Shown piece by piece: positions 16,769 to 26,912 of a stretch of 35,786 nt of DNA (position 1 is the stretch's first letter; each line of letters begins with the position of its first letter). Under the pieces are notes generated by a model. That model had not been told where the DNA came from. It saw nothing but the letters and a program-made list of their open reading frames with translations, and did not search any database. The translations under genes were made by a program, and so were the position numbers. This stretch comes from Lachnospiraceae bacterium. GTDB taxonomy: Bacteria; Bacillota; Clostridia; Lachnospirales; Lachnospiraceae. Location: the NCBI GenBank assembly GCA_017440045.1, contig JAFSIA010000065.1, forward strand, positions 1-35,786. Reading direction: 5' to 3'.

Positions 16769-17595
16769 TGGCTATTAGTAAACTTTTTAACAAGTCGTTT
16801 TTTACAAGAACATTGAGTGGTATTGTTCTTATTGTGTTGCTCTTGGTGACATTTATAATGGGAGGCTATGTAATATTTGGATTAACATTACTTTTGTCTC
16901 TTATTGGTGTAAACGAGGTATACAAGACAGTTGGTGTAGATAAATCTCCAATTGGCATTATAGGTTATTTGAGTGTAATAGCTTACTATGCACTTGTTTT
17001 ATGGAAGGGAACAGCGTATTTAGGAATGTTTATCGTAGCACTTTTGATTGTTATGATGGCGATTTATGTATTTACATTTCCTAAGTATAAGACTGAGCAG
17101 GTTCTTATGTCATTCTTCGGAGTGGTTTATGTTGCAGTACTTATGTCATTCCTTTATCTTATAAGAATGACAAATGATGGAATATACAGTATTTGGCTTA
17201 TTATCATATCTTCATGGGGATGCGATACATGTGCATATCTTGCTGGTGTAATATGTGGTAAGCATAAGATGGCACCAATATTAAGTCCAAAGAAGACAAT
17301 TGAGGGTGCGATAGGCGGTGTCCTTGGCGCAGCTGGAATTGGTGCAATATATGGTGCAGTTGTAGGTTCCAATATGGCAGTGGGAAGTATGGCACCTGTT
17401 TACTTTGCTGTACTTTGTGCCTGCGCAGGTCTTATATCTATGGTGGGTGACCTTGCAGCTTCAGCTATTAAGAGAAATTATGAAATTAAAGATTATGGAA
17501 AGCTAATTCCTGGTCATGGCGGTGTGTTAGATAGATTTGACAGTGTTATTTTTACAGCACCAATTATTTACTATTTGATTTATTTTCTTTTCTAG
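16768..17595 (+). CDS. cdsA: Phosphatidate cytidylyltransferase (CDP-diglyceride synthase)
   Basis: Makes CDP-diacylglycerol from CTP and phosphatidic acid, the branch point of phospholipid synthesis. It is an integral membrane enzyme of 275 residues with about eight helices. The C-terminal family signature runs from LSPKKTIEGAIGG to DLAASAIKRNYEIKDYGKLIPGHGGVLDRFDS. The start codon overlaps the uppS stop (TAATG), which implies translational coupling. Confidence 0.96.
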   Translation: MAISKLFNKSFFTRTLSGIVLIVLLLVTFIMGGYVIFGLTLLLSLIGVNEVYKTVGVDKSPIGIIGYLSVIAYYALVLWKGTAYLGMFIVALLIVMMAIYVFTFPKYKTEQVLMSFFGVVYVAVLMSFLYLIRMTNDGIYSIWLIIISSWGCDTCAYLAGVICGKHKMAPILSPKKTIEGAIGGVLGAAGIGAIYGAVVGSNMAVGSMAPVYFAVLCACAGLISMVGDLAASAIKRNYEIKDYGKLIPGHGGVLDRFDSVIFTAPIIYYLIYFLF

Positions 17596-17615
17596 GATAA
17601 AACTTGGAGGATGGT

Positions 17616-18764
17616 ATGAGAAATATTTCTATTTTGGGGTCAACGGGTTCTATAGGTACTCAGACACTTGATATTGTCAGTAAAAATGATGATTTGAAGG
17701 TTGTCGCATTGTCTGCATATGGCAGCATAAAGATGCTTGAGGAACAGATTAGACAGTATAAACCGAAGCTGGTTTGCGTATACTGTGAGGACAAAGCATT
17801 AGAGCTTAGAGATAATATTAAGGATTTGGATGTGAAGGTTGTATCTGGAATGGATGGACTTATAGAGGTGGCTACTATTTCAGAGGCCGATATTGTTGTT
17901 ACAGCTATTGTAGGAATGATAGGTATACAGCCAACTATGGCGGCCATAAAGGCAGGTAAGGATATTGCTTTAGCAAACAAGGAAACACTTGTAACCACAG
18001 GACATATAATAATTCCGGCAGCTAAGGAATATAATGTAAGTATATTACCTGTAGACAGCGAGCATAGTGCTATCTTCCAGTGCTTAAATGGAGAAAATAA
18101 AAGAGAGATAGACAAAATACTTCTCACTGCTTCAGGTGGACCATTTAGAGGTAAGAAAACTGAAGAACTTAAAGATGTAACGGTAGAGGCTGCTTTGAAG
18201 CATCCAAATTGGGCTATGGGAAAGAAAATTACTATAGATTCAGCTACAATGGTCAACAAGGGATTAGAAGTAATTGAGGCGAAATGGCTTTTTGATGTGG
18301 ACTTTTCACAGGTTCAGGTAGTTGTTCAGCCACAGAGTCTCATTCATTCAATGGTACAGTTTAAAGATGGCGGAATTATGGCACAGCTTGGTACACCAGA
18401 TATGAGACTACCAATACAGTACGCTATTTATTATCCAGAGAGAAGGTACTTAGACGGACAGAGAGTAGATTTCTCAAAGATAGGAAGTATTACTTTTGAG
18501 GAGCCTGATATGGAAACTTTTAGAGGATTAAAGCTAGCATATGAGGCTGGAAAATGTGGAGGCTCGATGCCAACGGTTTTTAATGCAGCTAATGAGAAGG
18601 CTGTTGCTATGTTTTTGGATAAAAAGATTAAGTTTCTTGATATATATGAGATAATCGAGGAGTCGATGAAAAATGTTAAGCTTGTAAATGAGCCTTCTAT
18701 TGACCAGATACTGGCAGTGGAAAAGGAAACATATGAATTCATTGAGAGCAGGTGGAGTAAATGA
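17616..18764 (+). CDS. dxr: 1-deoxy-D-xylulose 5-phosphate reductoisomerase
   Basis: Second step of the MEP isoprenoid pathway, using NADPH and a divalent metal. The N-terminal NADPH loop is ILGSTGSIGTQTL. ANKETLV, LPVDSEHSAIFQCL and ASGGPFRG form the substrate and metal site, and KMTIDSATM-like KKITIDSATMVNKGLE follows. GGAGG at 17606-17610 points to the ATG at 17616. An in-frame TTG at 17604 overlaps that site and is not used here. The 382 residues fit the family. The stop overlaps the rseP start by four bases (ATGA). Confidence 0.97.
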   Translation: MRNISILGSTGSIGTQTLDIVSKNDDLKVVALSAYGSIKMLEEQIRQYKPKLVCVYCEDKALELRDNIKDLDVKVVSGMDGLIEVATISEADIVVTAIVGMIGIQPTMAAIKAGKDIALANKETLVTTGHIIIPAAKEYNVSILPVDSEHSAIFQCLNGENKREIDKILLTASGGPFRGKKTEELKDVTVEAALKHPNWAMGKKITIDSATMVNKGLEVIEAKWLFDVDFSQVQVVVQPQSLIHSMVQFKDGGIMAQLGTPDMRLPIQYAIYYPERRYLDGQRVDFSKIGSITFEEPDMETFRGLKLAYEAGKCGGSMPTVFNAANEKAVAMFLDKKIKFLDIYEIIEESMKNVKLVNEPSIDQILAVEKETYEFIESRWSK

Positions 18765-20062
18765 GTATATTTTTTGCGATAATTATATTTGGGTTATTAA
18801 TTTTTATACATGAGTTTGGACATTTCATTATAGCCAAGAAAAATGGTGTCAGAGTAGTAGAATTCTCAATAGGTATGGGTCCTACTATATTCTCCTTTGG
18901 GAAGGGTGAGACAAAGTATTCTTTAAAAATCCTTCCATTTGGTGGCGCATGTCAGATGCTAAATAAGGAGTTTGCCGGCGAGGAAGAGACTGTCATGGAT
19001 ATGGAGAAGTCCTTTGAGAGCAAATCTGTATGGTCAAGAATGGCAATTATATTTGCAGGTCCATTTTTTAACTTTGCATTGGCATTTGTATTGGCACTCA
19101 TTGTTATAGGATTCGCAGGCTACGACCCTGCATATGTAACATCTGTGGCAGAGGGTTCAGCCGCAGAAGAGGCAGGATTACAGCCGGGAGATATTATTAC
19201 TGAGTATGATGGCAGTGGTATTGATATTGGTCGTGAGCTCTATCTTGAGCAGTATATAGATGGAATAGGCGGGGCGCCAATTGAAATCACATATGAGAGA
19301 GATGATAAGGAATATACGACAACTCTTACTCCGATTTATAATGAAAAATATATGATTGGTATAAAGTTTTTATCTGATGAAAATCCAGCGGAAATCACAG
19401 AGGTTATAGCTGGTGGACCATTGGAAAAGGCTGGTTTTAAAGCTGGTGATATTATCATTGAGATAGATGGAACTAAGATTAATTCAGGTAAAGAGTTCAG
19501 CCAGTATACTTCTCTGCATCCAATGACAGATAAAGCAGTAAATATCGTTGTAAAGCGTGGAGACGAGACAATGGAGGCTGACCTTACACCAGTTATGGGT
19601 CTTGCAGGTTACGAGACAGGATTTAATTATAACACAGCAAGATATGAGGGCTCAGCATTAGATGTTATAAAATACAGCTTTATAGAAGTTAAGTACCAGA
19701 TAAAGATGGTATTTAAGAGTCTTGGAATGTTATTTACAGGTCAGCTTGGTGTAAATGATTTTACAGGTCCTGTAGGTATTGTAGATGCTATTGATACAGT
19801 TTACGAGGGAAGTCAGGAAGATGGAGCATGGTATATATTCTTGAATCTTGCTAACTTCACCATACTTTTAAGTGCAAACCTTGGAGTGATGAATCTTCTG
19901 CCTATACCGGGATTAGATGGTGGAAGACTTGTATTCCTTGTTATTGAGGCTGTGAGAGGAAAACCTGTAAAGCATGAGGAGTACATCAATGTGGCAGGAA
20001 TGCTTCTTCTTATGGTGTTTGCAATGTATATTTTATTTAAGGACATTATAAATCTGTTTTAA
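18761..20062 (+). CDS. rseP: Site-2 zinc metalloprotease, RseP/RasP family
   Basis: Intramembrane protease that cuts single-pass membrane proteins such as anti-sigma factors and leftover signal peptides. The zinc motif H17-E-F-G-H21 lies in the first helix. A second membrane helix (about 90-120, with GPFFNFALAF) is followed by two PDZ domains (about 125-205 and 205-280). The C-terminal LLPIPGLDGGRL supplies the third metal ligand, Asp. The 433 residues are longer than the RasP norm of about 420 because of the paired PDZ domains. It overlaps the dxr stop and is translationally coupled. Confidence 0.95.
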   Translation: MSIFFAIIIFGLLIFIHEFGHFIIAKKNGVRVVEFSIGMGPTIFSFGKGETKYSLKILPFGGACQMLNKEFAGEEETVMDMEKSFESKSVWSRMAIIFAGPFFNFALAFVLALIVIGFAGYDPAYVTSVAEGSAAEEAGLQPGDIITEYDGSGIDIGRELYLEQYIDGIGGAPIEITYERDDKEYTTTLTPIYNEKYMIGIKFLSDENPAEITEVIAGGPLEKAGFKAGDIIIEIDGTKINSGKEFSQYTSLHPMTDKAVNIVVKRGDETMEADLTPVMGLAGYETGFNYNTARYEGSALDVIKYSFIEVKYQIKMVFKSLGMLFTGQLGVNDFTGPVGIVDAIDTVYEGSQEDGAWYIFLNLANFTILLSANLGVMNLLPIPGLDGGRLVFLVIEAVRGKPVKHEEYINVAGMLLLMVFAMYILFKDIINLF

Positions 20063-20083
20063 TAATCTTGCCGGAGGTGCGGT

Positions 20084-21145
20084 ATGTATAGAGAAAACAC
20101 AAAAGAAATTCATATTGGAGACAGAGTTATAGGTGGTAAGAATCCTATACTTATTCAGTCTATGACTAATACAAAGACTGAGGATGTAAGAGCTACTGTA
20201 GAGCAGATTAACAAGCTTACAGAGGCTGGATGTGAGATTATAAGATGTGCAGTGCCTACAATGGAGGCGGCATTAGCGTTTAAGGAGATAAAAAAGCAGA
20301 TTAGTATACCCCTTGTGGCAGACATTCATTTTGATTATAAGCTTGCTATTGCAGCTATGGAAAATGGCGCAGACAAGATTCGAATTAATCCGGGTAATAT
20401 TGGAAGTATAGATAAGGTCAAAGCTGTAGTGGATGTGGCAAAAGAGAGAAATATTCCTATAAGAGTAGGTGTTAACAGTGGTTCTCTTGAAAAGAATATC
20501 TTAGAGAAGTATGGAAAGGTTACAGCGGAGGGCATAGTAGAGAGTGCCCTTGACAAGGTTAAGCTTATTGAAGATTTAGGCTATGATAATATGGTTATAA
20601 GTATTAAATCATCTGATGTTTTAATGTGTGCAAAGGCACATGAGCTTATAGCAAAGCAGACAATTTATCCACTTCACGTAGGTATAACAGAGGCTGGAAC
20701 TCTTTATTCTGGGAATATTAAGTCGGCTATAGGACTTGGTATTATTCTGGGACAGGGTATTGGAAATACTATTAGAGTTTCGCTTACAGGCGATCCTTTA
20801 GAGGAAATAAAGAGTGCAAAGCTTATACTTAAGACTTTAGGCCTTAGACAGGGCGGAATAACAGTTGTTTCCTGCCCTACATGTGGAAGAACAAAAATAG
20901 ATTTAATTGATTTGGCAAATAAGGTTGAAACCATGGTCAGCAAATATGATGATTTGGACATAAAGGTTGCTGTGATGGGCTGTGTTGTAAATGGCCCGGG
21001 AGAGGCAAGAGAGGCTGATATAGGAATTGCCGGTGGAGTGGGCGAAGGCTTACTTATAAAGCACGGTGAAATAATAAAGAAGCTTCCGGAAGCAGAGCTT
21101 CTTTGTACATTAGAAGAGGAATTAAAGAACTGGCCTAGAGCATAA
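20084..21145 (+). CDS. ispG: 4-hydroxy-3-methylbut-2-enyl diphosphate synthase
   Basis: Penultimate step of the MEP pathway, using a [4Fe-4S] cluster. The N-terminal TIM barrel starts with the conserved VQSMTNT-like [12 protein letters not shown] and includes [13 protein letters not shown] and RINPGNIG. The cluster cysteines are C264, C267 ([11 protein letters not shown]) and C300 ([11 protein letters not shown]), the last close to the catalytic Glu. The 353 residues match the short bacterial form. It follows rseP after 21 bases and precedes polC by 27. Confidence 0.97.
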   Translation: MYRENTKEIHIGDRVIGGKNPILIQSMTNTKTEDVRATVEQINKLTEAGCEIIRCAVPTMEAALAFKEIKKQISIPLVADIHFDYKLAIAAMENGADKIRINPGNIGSIDKVKAVVDVAKERNIPIRVGVNSGSLEKNILEKYGKVTAEGIVESALDKVKLIEDLGYDNMVISIKSSDVLMCAKAHELIAKQTIYPLHVGITEAGTLYSGNIKSAIGLGIILGQGIGNTIRVSLTGDPLEEIKSAKLILKTLGLRQGGITVVSCPTCGRTKIDLIDLANKVETMVSKYDDLDIKVAVMGCVVNGPGEAREADIGIAGGVGEGLLIKHGEIIKKLPEAELLCTLEEELKNWPRA

Positions 21146-21172
21146 GGCGAGGTCTGGGGAAAGATTAGGTGG

Positions 21173-24100
21173 ATGATGATGGAAAAGCGATTTTTTAACG
21201 TATTTCCTGATTTAAAACTGAATACAGAGCTGACGGAGCTTTTTGGTCTTGTTGAAGTTATAAAGATTACTACCAACAAGGATAAAAGCTCTGTTCGTGT
21301 GTATATTTTAAGCAGCAGGCTCATTGATAAAAAGACATTACACTGTGTGGAGAGTGAAATAGAAAAACAGCTATTTTCTGGACTTGGCATAAGTGTCTTT
21401 TTTGTTGAGAAATTTTCGTTGTCATCCCAGTATACGTTGGAGAATCTATATAATGCTTACTATGACAGTATTATGGATGACTTGCGTGGCGAGGGCGTAA
21501 TCCTTAGTAATATGCTTAAAAAGGGAAAGTGCACCTTCGATGGCCATAGAATGAATATAACTGTGGAGGAGACTGCCCTAAACATGGAGAAGGCTCCTGA
21601 GCTTGAAAAGATGCTTTTAAATATCTTTACTGAAAGATGTGGATTGCAGGCAGAGATTTCTATATCCTATACAGAGCCACAGATTAGTAAATTTAGACAG
21701 CAAAGTGAGAGAAAAATGGAGCTAGAGATAGCCGCCATTGTCGATAGAATAAAGGAAAATGAAGAGAACAAGTCGGATGCAAATGTTAATAATAATTCGG
21801 AAAATGCAGATGCAGCTACCGGCAAAACTGACGCAAAGGCTGATACAAAGTCGGAGGCAGATAATAAGCCAAAGGCAGAGCCAAAAGAAAACGCAGATAA
21901 AAAGGCTTTAGAGAAGAAATCATCAGGCTTTGATAACAATGGAAAAAATGGATTCTTTAGAAGAGAGAAAGCTCAGACTAGAGAGGATAATCCTGATGTA
22001 ATATATGGTAGAAGCTTTGAGGGCGATATAACAAAAATTGTTGATGTCACTGGTGAGTCTGGTGAAGTTATAGTAAATGGTCAGATTGTAACTGTGGAAA
22101 CTAGAGAAATCAGAGGTGAGAGAACTATTGTTATGTTCACTGTATCTGATTTTACAGATACAATTAAAGCAAAGATTTTTATGAAAAATGACCAGCTTCT
22201 CGAGGTTATGGATGGCTTAAAGGCAGGCTCATTTATAAGACTTAAGGGTATGGCACTTCTTGATGCATATGATAAGGAAGTTGGTATTAATTCGGTTGTG
22301 GGCATTATGAAGTCTAAGGACTGGCGAGTACCAAGGATGGATACAAGCGTGGAGAAGCGTGTGGAACTTCATTGTCATACAAAGCTTAGCGATATGGACG
22401 GCGTGTCTTATGCTAAGGATTTAATCGGACAAGCGATAAAATGGGGACATAAGGCAATAGCCATAACAGACCACGGAAATGTGCAGGGCTTCACGGAAGC
22501 ATTGCATGGTTTTGATGCTATAAAGGGCAAATATAAAAAAGAAGGTAAAGAGCTTGATTTTAAGGTGCTTTACGGAGTGGAAGCCTATCTCGTAGATGAC
22601 TTAAAGGAGTCTGTTACAAATTCTAAGGGACAGTCATTAGATGATGCCTATGTTGTGTTCGATATAGAGACAACAGGCTTTAGTGCCATTTATGACAAAA
22701 TTATTGAGATTGGTGCAGTTAAGGTAGAGAAGGGCAATATTACAGAGAAGTTTAGTGTATTTGTAAATCCGCAGAGACCAATACCATTTAGAATAGAGCA
22801 GCTTACCGGCATAAATGATTCTATGGTAGTTGATGCAGAGACTATCGAGGAAGTGCTTCCAAAATTTCTGGAATTTTGTAAAGGCTGCGTAATGGTAGCT
22901 CATAATGCAGAATTTGATATGAGCTTTATAATGAATAATGCTACTAAGCTTGGCATAGAGACTGATTTTACTTACGCTGATACAGTAACGTTAGCAAGAG
23001 CGCTCATTCCCAATATAGGTAAGTACAAGCTTGATAATGTGGCAAAGGCATTGGGTATTCCACTTGAGCATCACCATAGAGCAGTAGATGACGCAGGTTG
23101 TACTGCAAGAATATTTGAGAAGTTTATAGAGATGCTAAAGGATAGAGATATATTTGATTTAAATCAGGTTAATGAATTCTGTAAGCCTTCAGTAGAAATT
23201 ATTCGAAAGATGCCGACGCATCACGCTATTATTATTGCTACAAGTGAGATCGGTAGAATTAACCTGTATCGTATAGTGTCAGAATCCCATTTAACATATT
23301 TTGCGAGAAATCCTCGTGTGCCAAAGAGCTTGTTTTTGGAGAATAGAGAAGGTCTTATAATAGGCTCAGCCTGTGAGGCAGGAGAGCTTTATCAGGCGGT
23401 ATATGGCGGTAAAAACGACGCAGAGATAGCCAGACTTGTTAATTTCTATGACTATCTTGAGATTCAGCCACTTGGCAACAATATGTTTATGGTTGATAAG
23501 GGTGAAGCTACGGTGGAGGACCTTATAGAGGTAAATAAGCGAATTGTAAAGCTGGGAGAGATGTTTAATAAGCCTGTAGTTGCTACATGTGACGTACATT
23601 TCTTAAATCCTGAAGACGAGGTCTACAGACGTATTATTATGTATAACAAGGGCTTTGATGATGCGGACAAGCAGGCGCCATTGTATCTTAGAACAACAGA
23701 GGAGATGCTTGACGAATTTAAGTATCTTGGAGTGGAGAAGGCTGAGGAAGTAGTTATCACAAATCCAAATAAGATTGCTGATATGTGTGATGCCATATCT
23801 CCAGTTCACCCAGACAAGGCACCTCCTGTAATTCCAAATTCAGACCAGATGCTTAGAGATATCTGTTATAATACGGCTCATGAGATGTATGGCGAGAATC
23901 TGCCGGAGGTAGTAGTAGAGCGACTTGAGAGAGAGTTAAACTCCATTATATCTAACGGATTTGCCGTTATGTATATTATCGCACAGAAGCTTGTGTGGAA
24001 GTCTAATGAGGATGGTTACTTAGTAGGCTCAAGAGGTTCTGTTGGCTCATCCTTTGTAGCTACTATGGCTGGTATAACAGAGGTTAATCCGCTAAAGCCA

Positions 24101-25720
24101 CATTATTATTGTAAAAAATGTCACTATAGTGAATTTGATTCAGAGAGAGTTAACGCGTATGTTGGTGGTGCCGGATGTGATATGCCGGATGCAAACTGTC
24201 CACAGTGTGGCGAACCACTTGTAAAGGCTGGGTTTGATATACCGTTTGAGACATTCTTAGGATTTAAGGGTAATAAGGAGCCAGATATTGACCTTAATTT
24301 CTCTGGTGAGTATCAGAGTAAGGCTCATGCTTATACAGAGGTTATCTTTGGAAAGGGACAGACCTTTAGAGCGGGTACAATTGGTACACTGGCAGAAAAG
24401 ACAGCATTTGGATATGTTAAGCATTATTTTAATGATAAAGGTATTCCAAAGAGAACATGCGAGATAGAGAGATTGGCAAAGGGCTGTGTTGATGTTAGAA
24501 GGACAACAGGTCAGCATCCGGGAGGAATTATAGTTCTTCCATATGGAGAGGAAATATATAAATTTACACCTGTACAGCATCCTGCCAACGATATGACTAC
24601 AAAGACTATAACAACACATTTCGATTACCATTCAATCGACCACAACCTGTTAAAGCTTGATATACTGGGACACGATGATCCGACAATGATTCGTATGTTA
24701 GAGGATTTGACCGGTATAGATGCAAAGACCATTCCTCTTGATAATCAGGAAGTAATGTCATTGTTTAAAAGTCCAGAAGCTTTGGGAATTACACCAAAAG
24801 ATTTAGGTGGATGTCCACTGGGAGCGCTTGGTATACCAGAGTTTGGTACACAGTTTGTAATACAGATGCTTATAGATACAAAACCAAACACATTCTCAGA
24901 TTTGGTTAGAATATCAGGTCTTTCACATGGTACAGATGTGTGGCTTGGAAATGCACAGACACTTATCGAGGAAGGAAAAGCAACTATTTCAACAGCAATC
25001 TGTACTCGAGATGATATTATGACCTATCTTATCAATAAAGGAATGGATTCAGAGTTATCGTTTACCATTATGGAGTCTGTTCGTAAGGGTAAGGGTCTTA
25101 GAGAGGAATGGGAACCAATTATGCTTGAACATAATGTCCCAGACTGGTATATTTGGTCTTGTAAGAAGATTAAATATATGTTCCCGAAAGCACATGCGGC
25201 AGCATATGTTATGATGGCGTATAGAATTGCATATTTTAAGGTATTCTACCCATTGGCGTACTACGCAGCATATTTTAGTATCCGTGCTAAAGCATTTAGC
25301 TATGAAACAATGTGTCAGGGAAAAGATAAGCTTTTGTATTTCATGGGGGAATATGAGAAGAAGGCTAAAGAAGGAACAATTGCAAACAAAGAGGAAGATG
25401 CCCTCAGTGATATGAAGATTGTTCAGGAAATGTATGCAAGAGGATTTCAATTTGAAAAAATTGATATTTATAAGGCACATGCAAGCAGATTCCAGATAAT
25501 TGATGGAAAGCTTATGCCATCTTTAAATACTATTGATGGTCTTGGAGATAACTCAGCTATAGCAGTAGTTGAAGCTGTGAAGGACGGACCATTTTTATCA
25601 AAAGATGATTTTAGGCAAAGAACAAAGGTTAGTACAACAAATATTGATTTGATGAGTGATTTAGGTCTCTTTGGAGATTTACCTGACACTAATCAGTTAT
25701 CTTTATTTGACTTTGTGTAA
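21173..25720 (+). CDS. polC: DNA polymerase III alpha subunit, Gram-positive PolC type
   Basis: The replicative polymerase of low-GC Gram-positives, with a built-in proofreading exonuclease. In order: N-terminal domains (1 to about 190), a low-complexity Asn/Ala/Lys/Asp linker (about 195-270), an OB-fold (about 280-390), and the first PHP segment (VELHCHTKLSDMDG from V397). The DEDDh exonuclease has D497 and E499 in VFDIETTGF and H in HHRAVDDAG. Next come the rest of PHP, then palm and fingers with a zinc cluster (C980, C983, CPQCGE) and PDIDLNFSGEYQ with D1038 and D1040. The helix-hairpin-helix is near the C-terminus. At 1515 residues it exceeds B. subtilis PolC (1437), mainly through the linker. 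Three ATG codons run in tandem at the start, and which is used is unclear. Confidence 0.97.
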   Translation: MMMEKRFFNVFPDLKLNTELTELFGLVEVIKITTNKDKSSVRVYILSSRLIDKKTLHCVESEIEKQLFSGLGISVFFVEKFSLSSQYTLENLYNAYYDSIMDDLRGEGVILSNMLKKGKCTFDGHRMNITVEETALNMEKAPELEKMLLNIFTERCGLQAEISISYTEPQISKFRQQSERKMELEIAAIVDRIKENEENKSDANVNNNSENADAATGKTDAKADTKSEADNKPKAEPKENADKKALEKKSSGFDNNGKNGFFRREKAQTREDNPDVIYGRSFEGDITKIVDVTGESGEVIVNGQIVTVETREIRGERTIVMFTVSDFTDTIKAKIFMKNDQLLEVMDGLKAGSFIRLKGMALLDAYDKEVGINSVVGIMKSKDWRVPRMDTSVEKRVELHCHTKLSDMDGVSYAKDLIGQAIKWGHKAIAITDHGNVQGFTEALHGFDAIKGKYKKEGKELDFKVLYGVEAYLVDDLKESVTNSKGQSLDDAYVVFDIETTGFSAIYDKIIEIGAVKVEKGNITEKFSVFVNPQRPIPFRIEQLTGINDSMVVDAETIEEVLPKFLEFCKGCVMVAHNAEFDMSFIMNNATKLGIETDFTYADTVTLARALIPNIGKYKLDNVAKALGIPLEHHHRAVDDAGCTARIFEKFIEMLKDRDIFDLNQVNEFCKPSVEIIRKMPTHHAIIIATSEIGRINLYRIVSESHLTYFARNPRVPKSLFLENREGLIIGSACEAGELYQAVYGGKNDAEIARLVNFYDYLEIQPLGNNMFMVDKGEATVEDLIEVNKRIVKLGEMFNKPVVATCDVHFLNPEDEVYRRIIMYNKGFDDADKQAPLYLRTTEEMLDEFKYLGVEKAEEVVITNPNKIADMCDAISPVHPDKAPPVIPNSDQMLRDICYNTAHEMYGENLPEVVVERLERELNSIISNGFAVMYIIAQKLVWKSNEDGYLVGSRGSVGSSFVATMAGITEVNPLKPHYYCKKCHYSEFDSERVNAYVGGAGCDMPDANCPQCGEPLVKAGFDIPFETFLGFKGNKEPDIDLNFSGEYQSKAHAYTEVIFGKGQTFRAGTIGTLAEKTAFGYVKHYFNDKGIPKRTCEIERLAKGCVDVRRTTGQHPGGIIVLPYGEEIYKFTPVQHPANDMTTKTITTHFDYHSIDHNLLKLDILGHDDPTMIRMLEDLTGIDAKTIPLDNQEVMSLFKSPEALGITPKDLGGCPLGALGIPEFGTQFVIQMLIDTKPNTFSDLVRISGLSHGTDVWLGNAQTLIEEGKATISTAICTRDDIMTYLINKGMDSELSFTIMESVRKGKGLREEWEPIMLEHNVPDWYIWSCKKIKYMFPKAHAAAYVMMAYRIAYFKVFYPLAYYAAYFSIRAKAFSYETMCQGKDKLLYFMGEYEKKAKEGTIANKEEDALSDMKIVQEMYARGFQFEKIDIYKAHASRFQIIDGKLMPSLNTIDGLGDNSAIAVVEAVKDGPFLSKDDFRQRTKVSTTNIDLMSDLGLFGDLPDTNQLSLFDFV

Positions 25721-25737
25721 TGTAAAGGAGAAATGTA

Positions 25738-26772
25738 ATGGGTGAGCTTAGAACCATAAGTATGGAAAAGAGCAAATTGAGGGAAGAGCAGCTTAGAAAA
25801 GAGCAGGCAATGGAGGAGCGACGTAAGCGTGAACTGAGAGAAAAGCGACGTAAGCAGCAGAAAATTAGATTTTTTGCCGTATGGTCATTTATTATTCTCA
25901 CTGGACTCCTTATTGTACTGTTACTTGTAAGTGCCATATCTAATGTGTTTAGCGGAGAAGAGGAGACAACTACTGCAAAGAAACAGAACACAAATATTGT
26001 AGAAATATCCTTTGATCCGTCGTCCTATATTTTTACAGAGGATATGTACAGGTACGAAAATTCTGCTGAGATGCTAAATAAGTTATCAGCCCTAAAGGAT
26101 GATGTAAACGGATATGATAAGATAATAGATTTTATGCTGTCCAATGAGGCTGCATATCCTGAAAGTCTTATAAAGCTTGTAACAAAAAGTCCGGAAGCAT
26201 TGGAGTTTGCAGTTGTTTATCCTTTTATGCAGGGTGAGAGTGACAGTAGAACTGTAGACTTGACAAATGATTATAAGGAGGGTCAGATACCTTACCTTAT
26301 GCAGTGGGATTCCCGCTGGGGATATGTTGTATATGGTGATGACACCATAGCACTTGACGGGTGCGGACCTACATGCCTTTCTATGGTGACAGTTGGCTTG
26401 ACAGGTAATGTTATGTGGTCACCTATAAGAGTTGCGCGCATAAGTATGGAACAGGGCTATTATGTTAAGGGAACTGGTACAGCATGGGCGTTAATGTCTG
26501 AGGGATGCGAGAAAATGGGTCTAAAAGCTAAAGAGATAGGCCTGGCTAAGGATGAGATGATTAACGAGATTACATCAGGACGTCCAATTATAGCAAGTAT
26601 GGCACCAGGTGATTTCACGGATGCAGGACATTTTATTGTAATAGATGAATACAAGGATGGCATGTTCTATGTTAAGGATCCAAATAACAAGGAAAATAGC
26701 CAAAAGGGCTGGACATATGACCAGTTAAATGGTCAGATAAAAAATATGTGGTCATATAGGGTAATTGATTAA
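25738..26772 (+). CDS. Membrane-anchored C39-like (papain-fold) peptidase domain protein
   Basis: The 344 residues comprise a highly charged Lys/Arg/Glu N-terminal helix (about 9-42, probably coiled coil in the cytoplasm), one membrane helix (about 45-67), a spacer, and an outer C39_2-type domain. The domain begins at PYLMQWDSRWGYVVYG. The nucleophile is C209 in DGCGPTCLSMV, the histidine H298 is in AGHFIVIDEY, and the Asp/Asn follows in VKDPNNKE. Such domains are thiol peptidases or amidases at the cell surface, and the substrate is unknown. It starts 17 bases after polC and ends the long gene run. Confidence 0.85.
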   Translation: MGELRTISMEKSKLREEQLRKEQAMEERRKRELREKRRKQQKIRFFAVWSFIILTGLLIVLLLVSAISNVFSGEEETTTAKKQNTNIVEISFDPSSYIFTEDMYRYENSAEMLNKLSALKDDVNGYDKIIDFMLSNEAAYPESLIKLVTKSPEALEFAVVYPFMQGESDSRTVDLTNDYKEGQIPYLMQWDSRWGYVVYGDDTIALDGCGPTCLSMVTVGLTGNVMWSPIRVARISMEQGYYVKGTGTAWALMSEGCEKMGLKAKEIGLAKDEMINEITSGRPIIASMAPGDFTDAGHFIVIDEYKDGMFYVKDPNNKENSQKGWTYDQLNGQIKNMWSYRVID

Positions 26773-26793
26773 CAAAACAAATCAAGAAGATTA

Positions 26794-26820
26794 TTAGCAC
26801 TCATTATGAATGAGTGCTAA
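26794..26820. promoter_or_regulatory. CIRCE element (HrcA operator)
   Basis: TTAGCACTC, nine bases, GAGTGCTAA: a perfect match to the CIRCE consensus bound by the heat-shock repressor HrcA. It lies seven bases upstream of the htpG -35 hexamer. Because TTTTG follows, the same hairpin could also end the upstream transcript. Confidence 0.95.
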
Positions 26821-26827
26821 TTTTGTC

Positions 26828-26856
26828 TTGACATTTTTAATATGCAGCAGTAATAT
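26828..26856 (+). promoter_or_regulatory. htpG promoter
   Basis: A perfect TTGACA (26828-26833), 17 bases, then TAATAT (26851-26856). This is a housekeeping-type promoter next to CIRCE. The leader would be about 155 bases. Confidence 0.82.
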
Positions 26857-26888
26857 ATTTTTTGTGCACTAATATTCAAATAATACAT

Positions 26889-26912
26889 AGGTGTTATATT
26901 TTAATAATACCT
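26889..26912. repeat. Inverted repeat in the htpG leader
   Basis: AGGTGTTAT (26889-26897) and ATAATACCT (26904-26912) pair over nine positions with one G-U and a six-base gap. It may be an RNA hairpin or a second operator. Nothing else is recognised in the leader. Confidence 0.5.

Noticed and set aside
25055-25480. 141-codon frame antisense to polC
   Set aside because: Cys- and Asn-rich composition typical of a shadow frame, fully inside the conserved PolC polymerase region.
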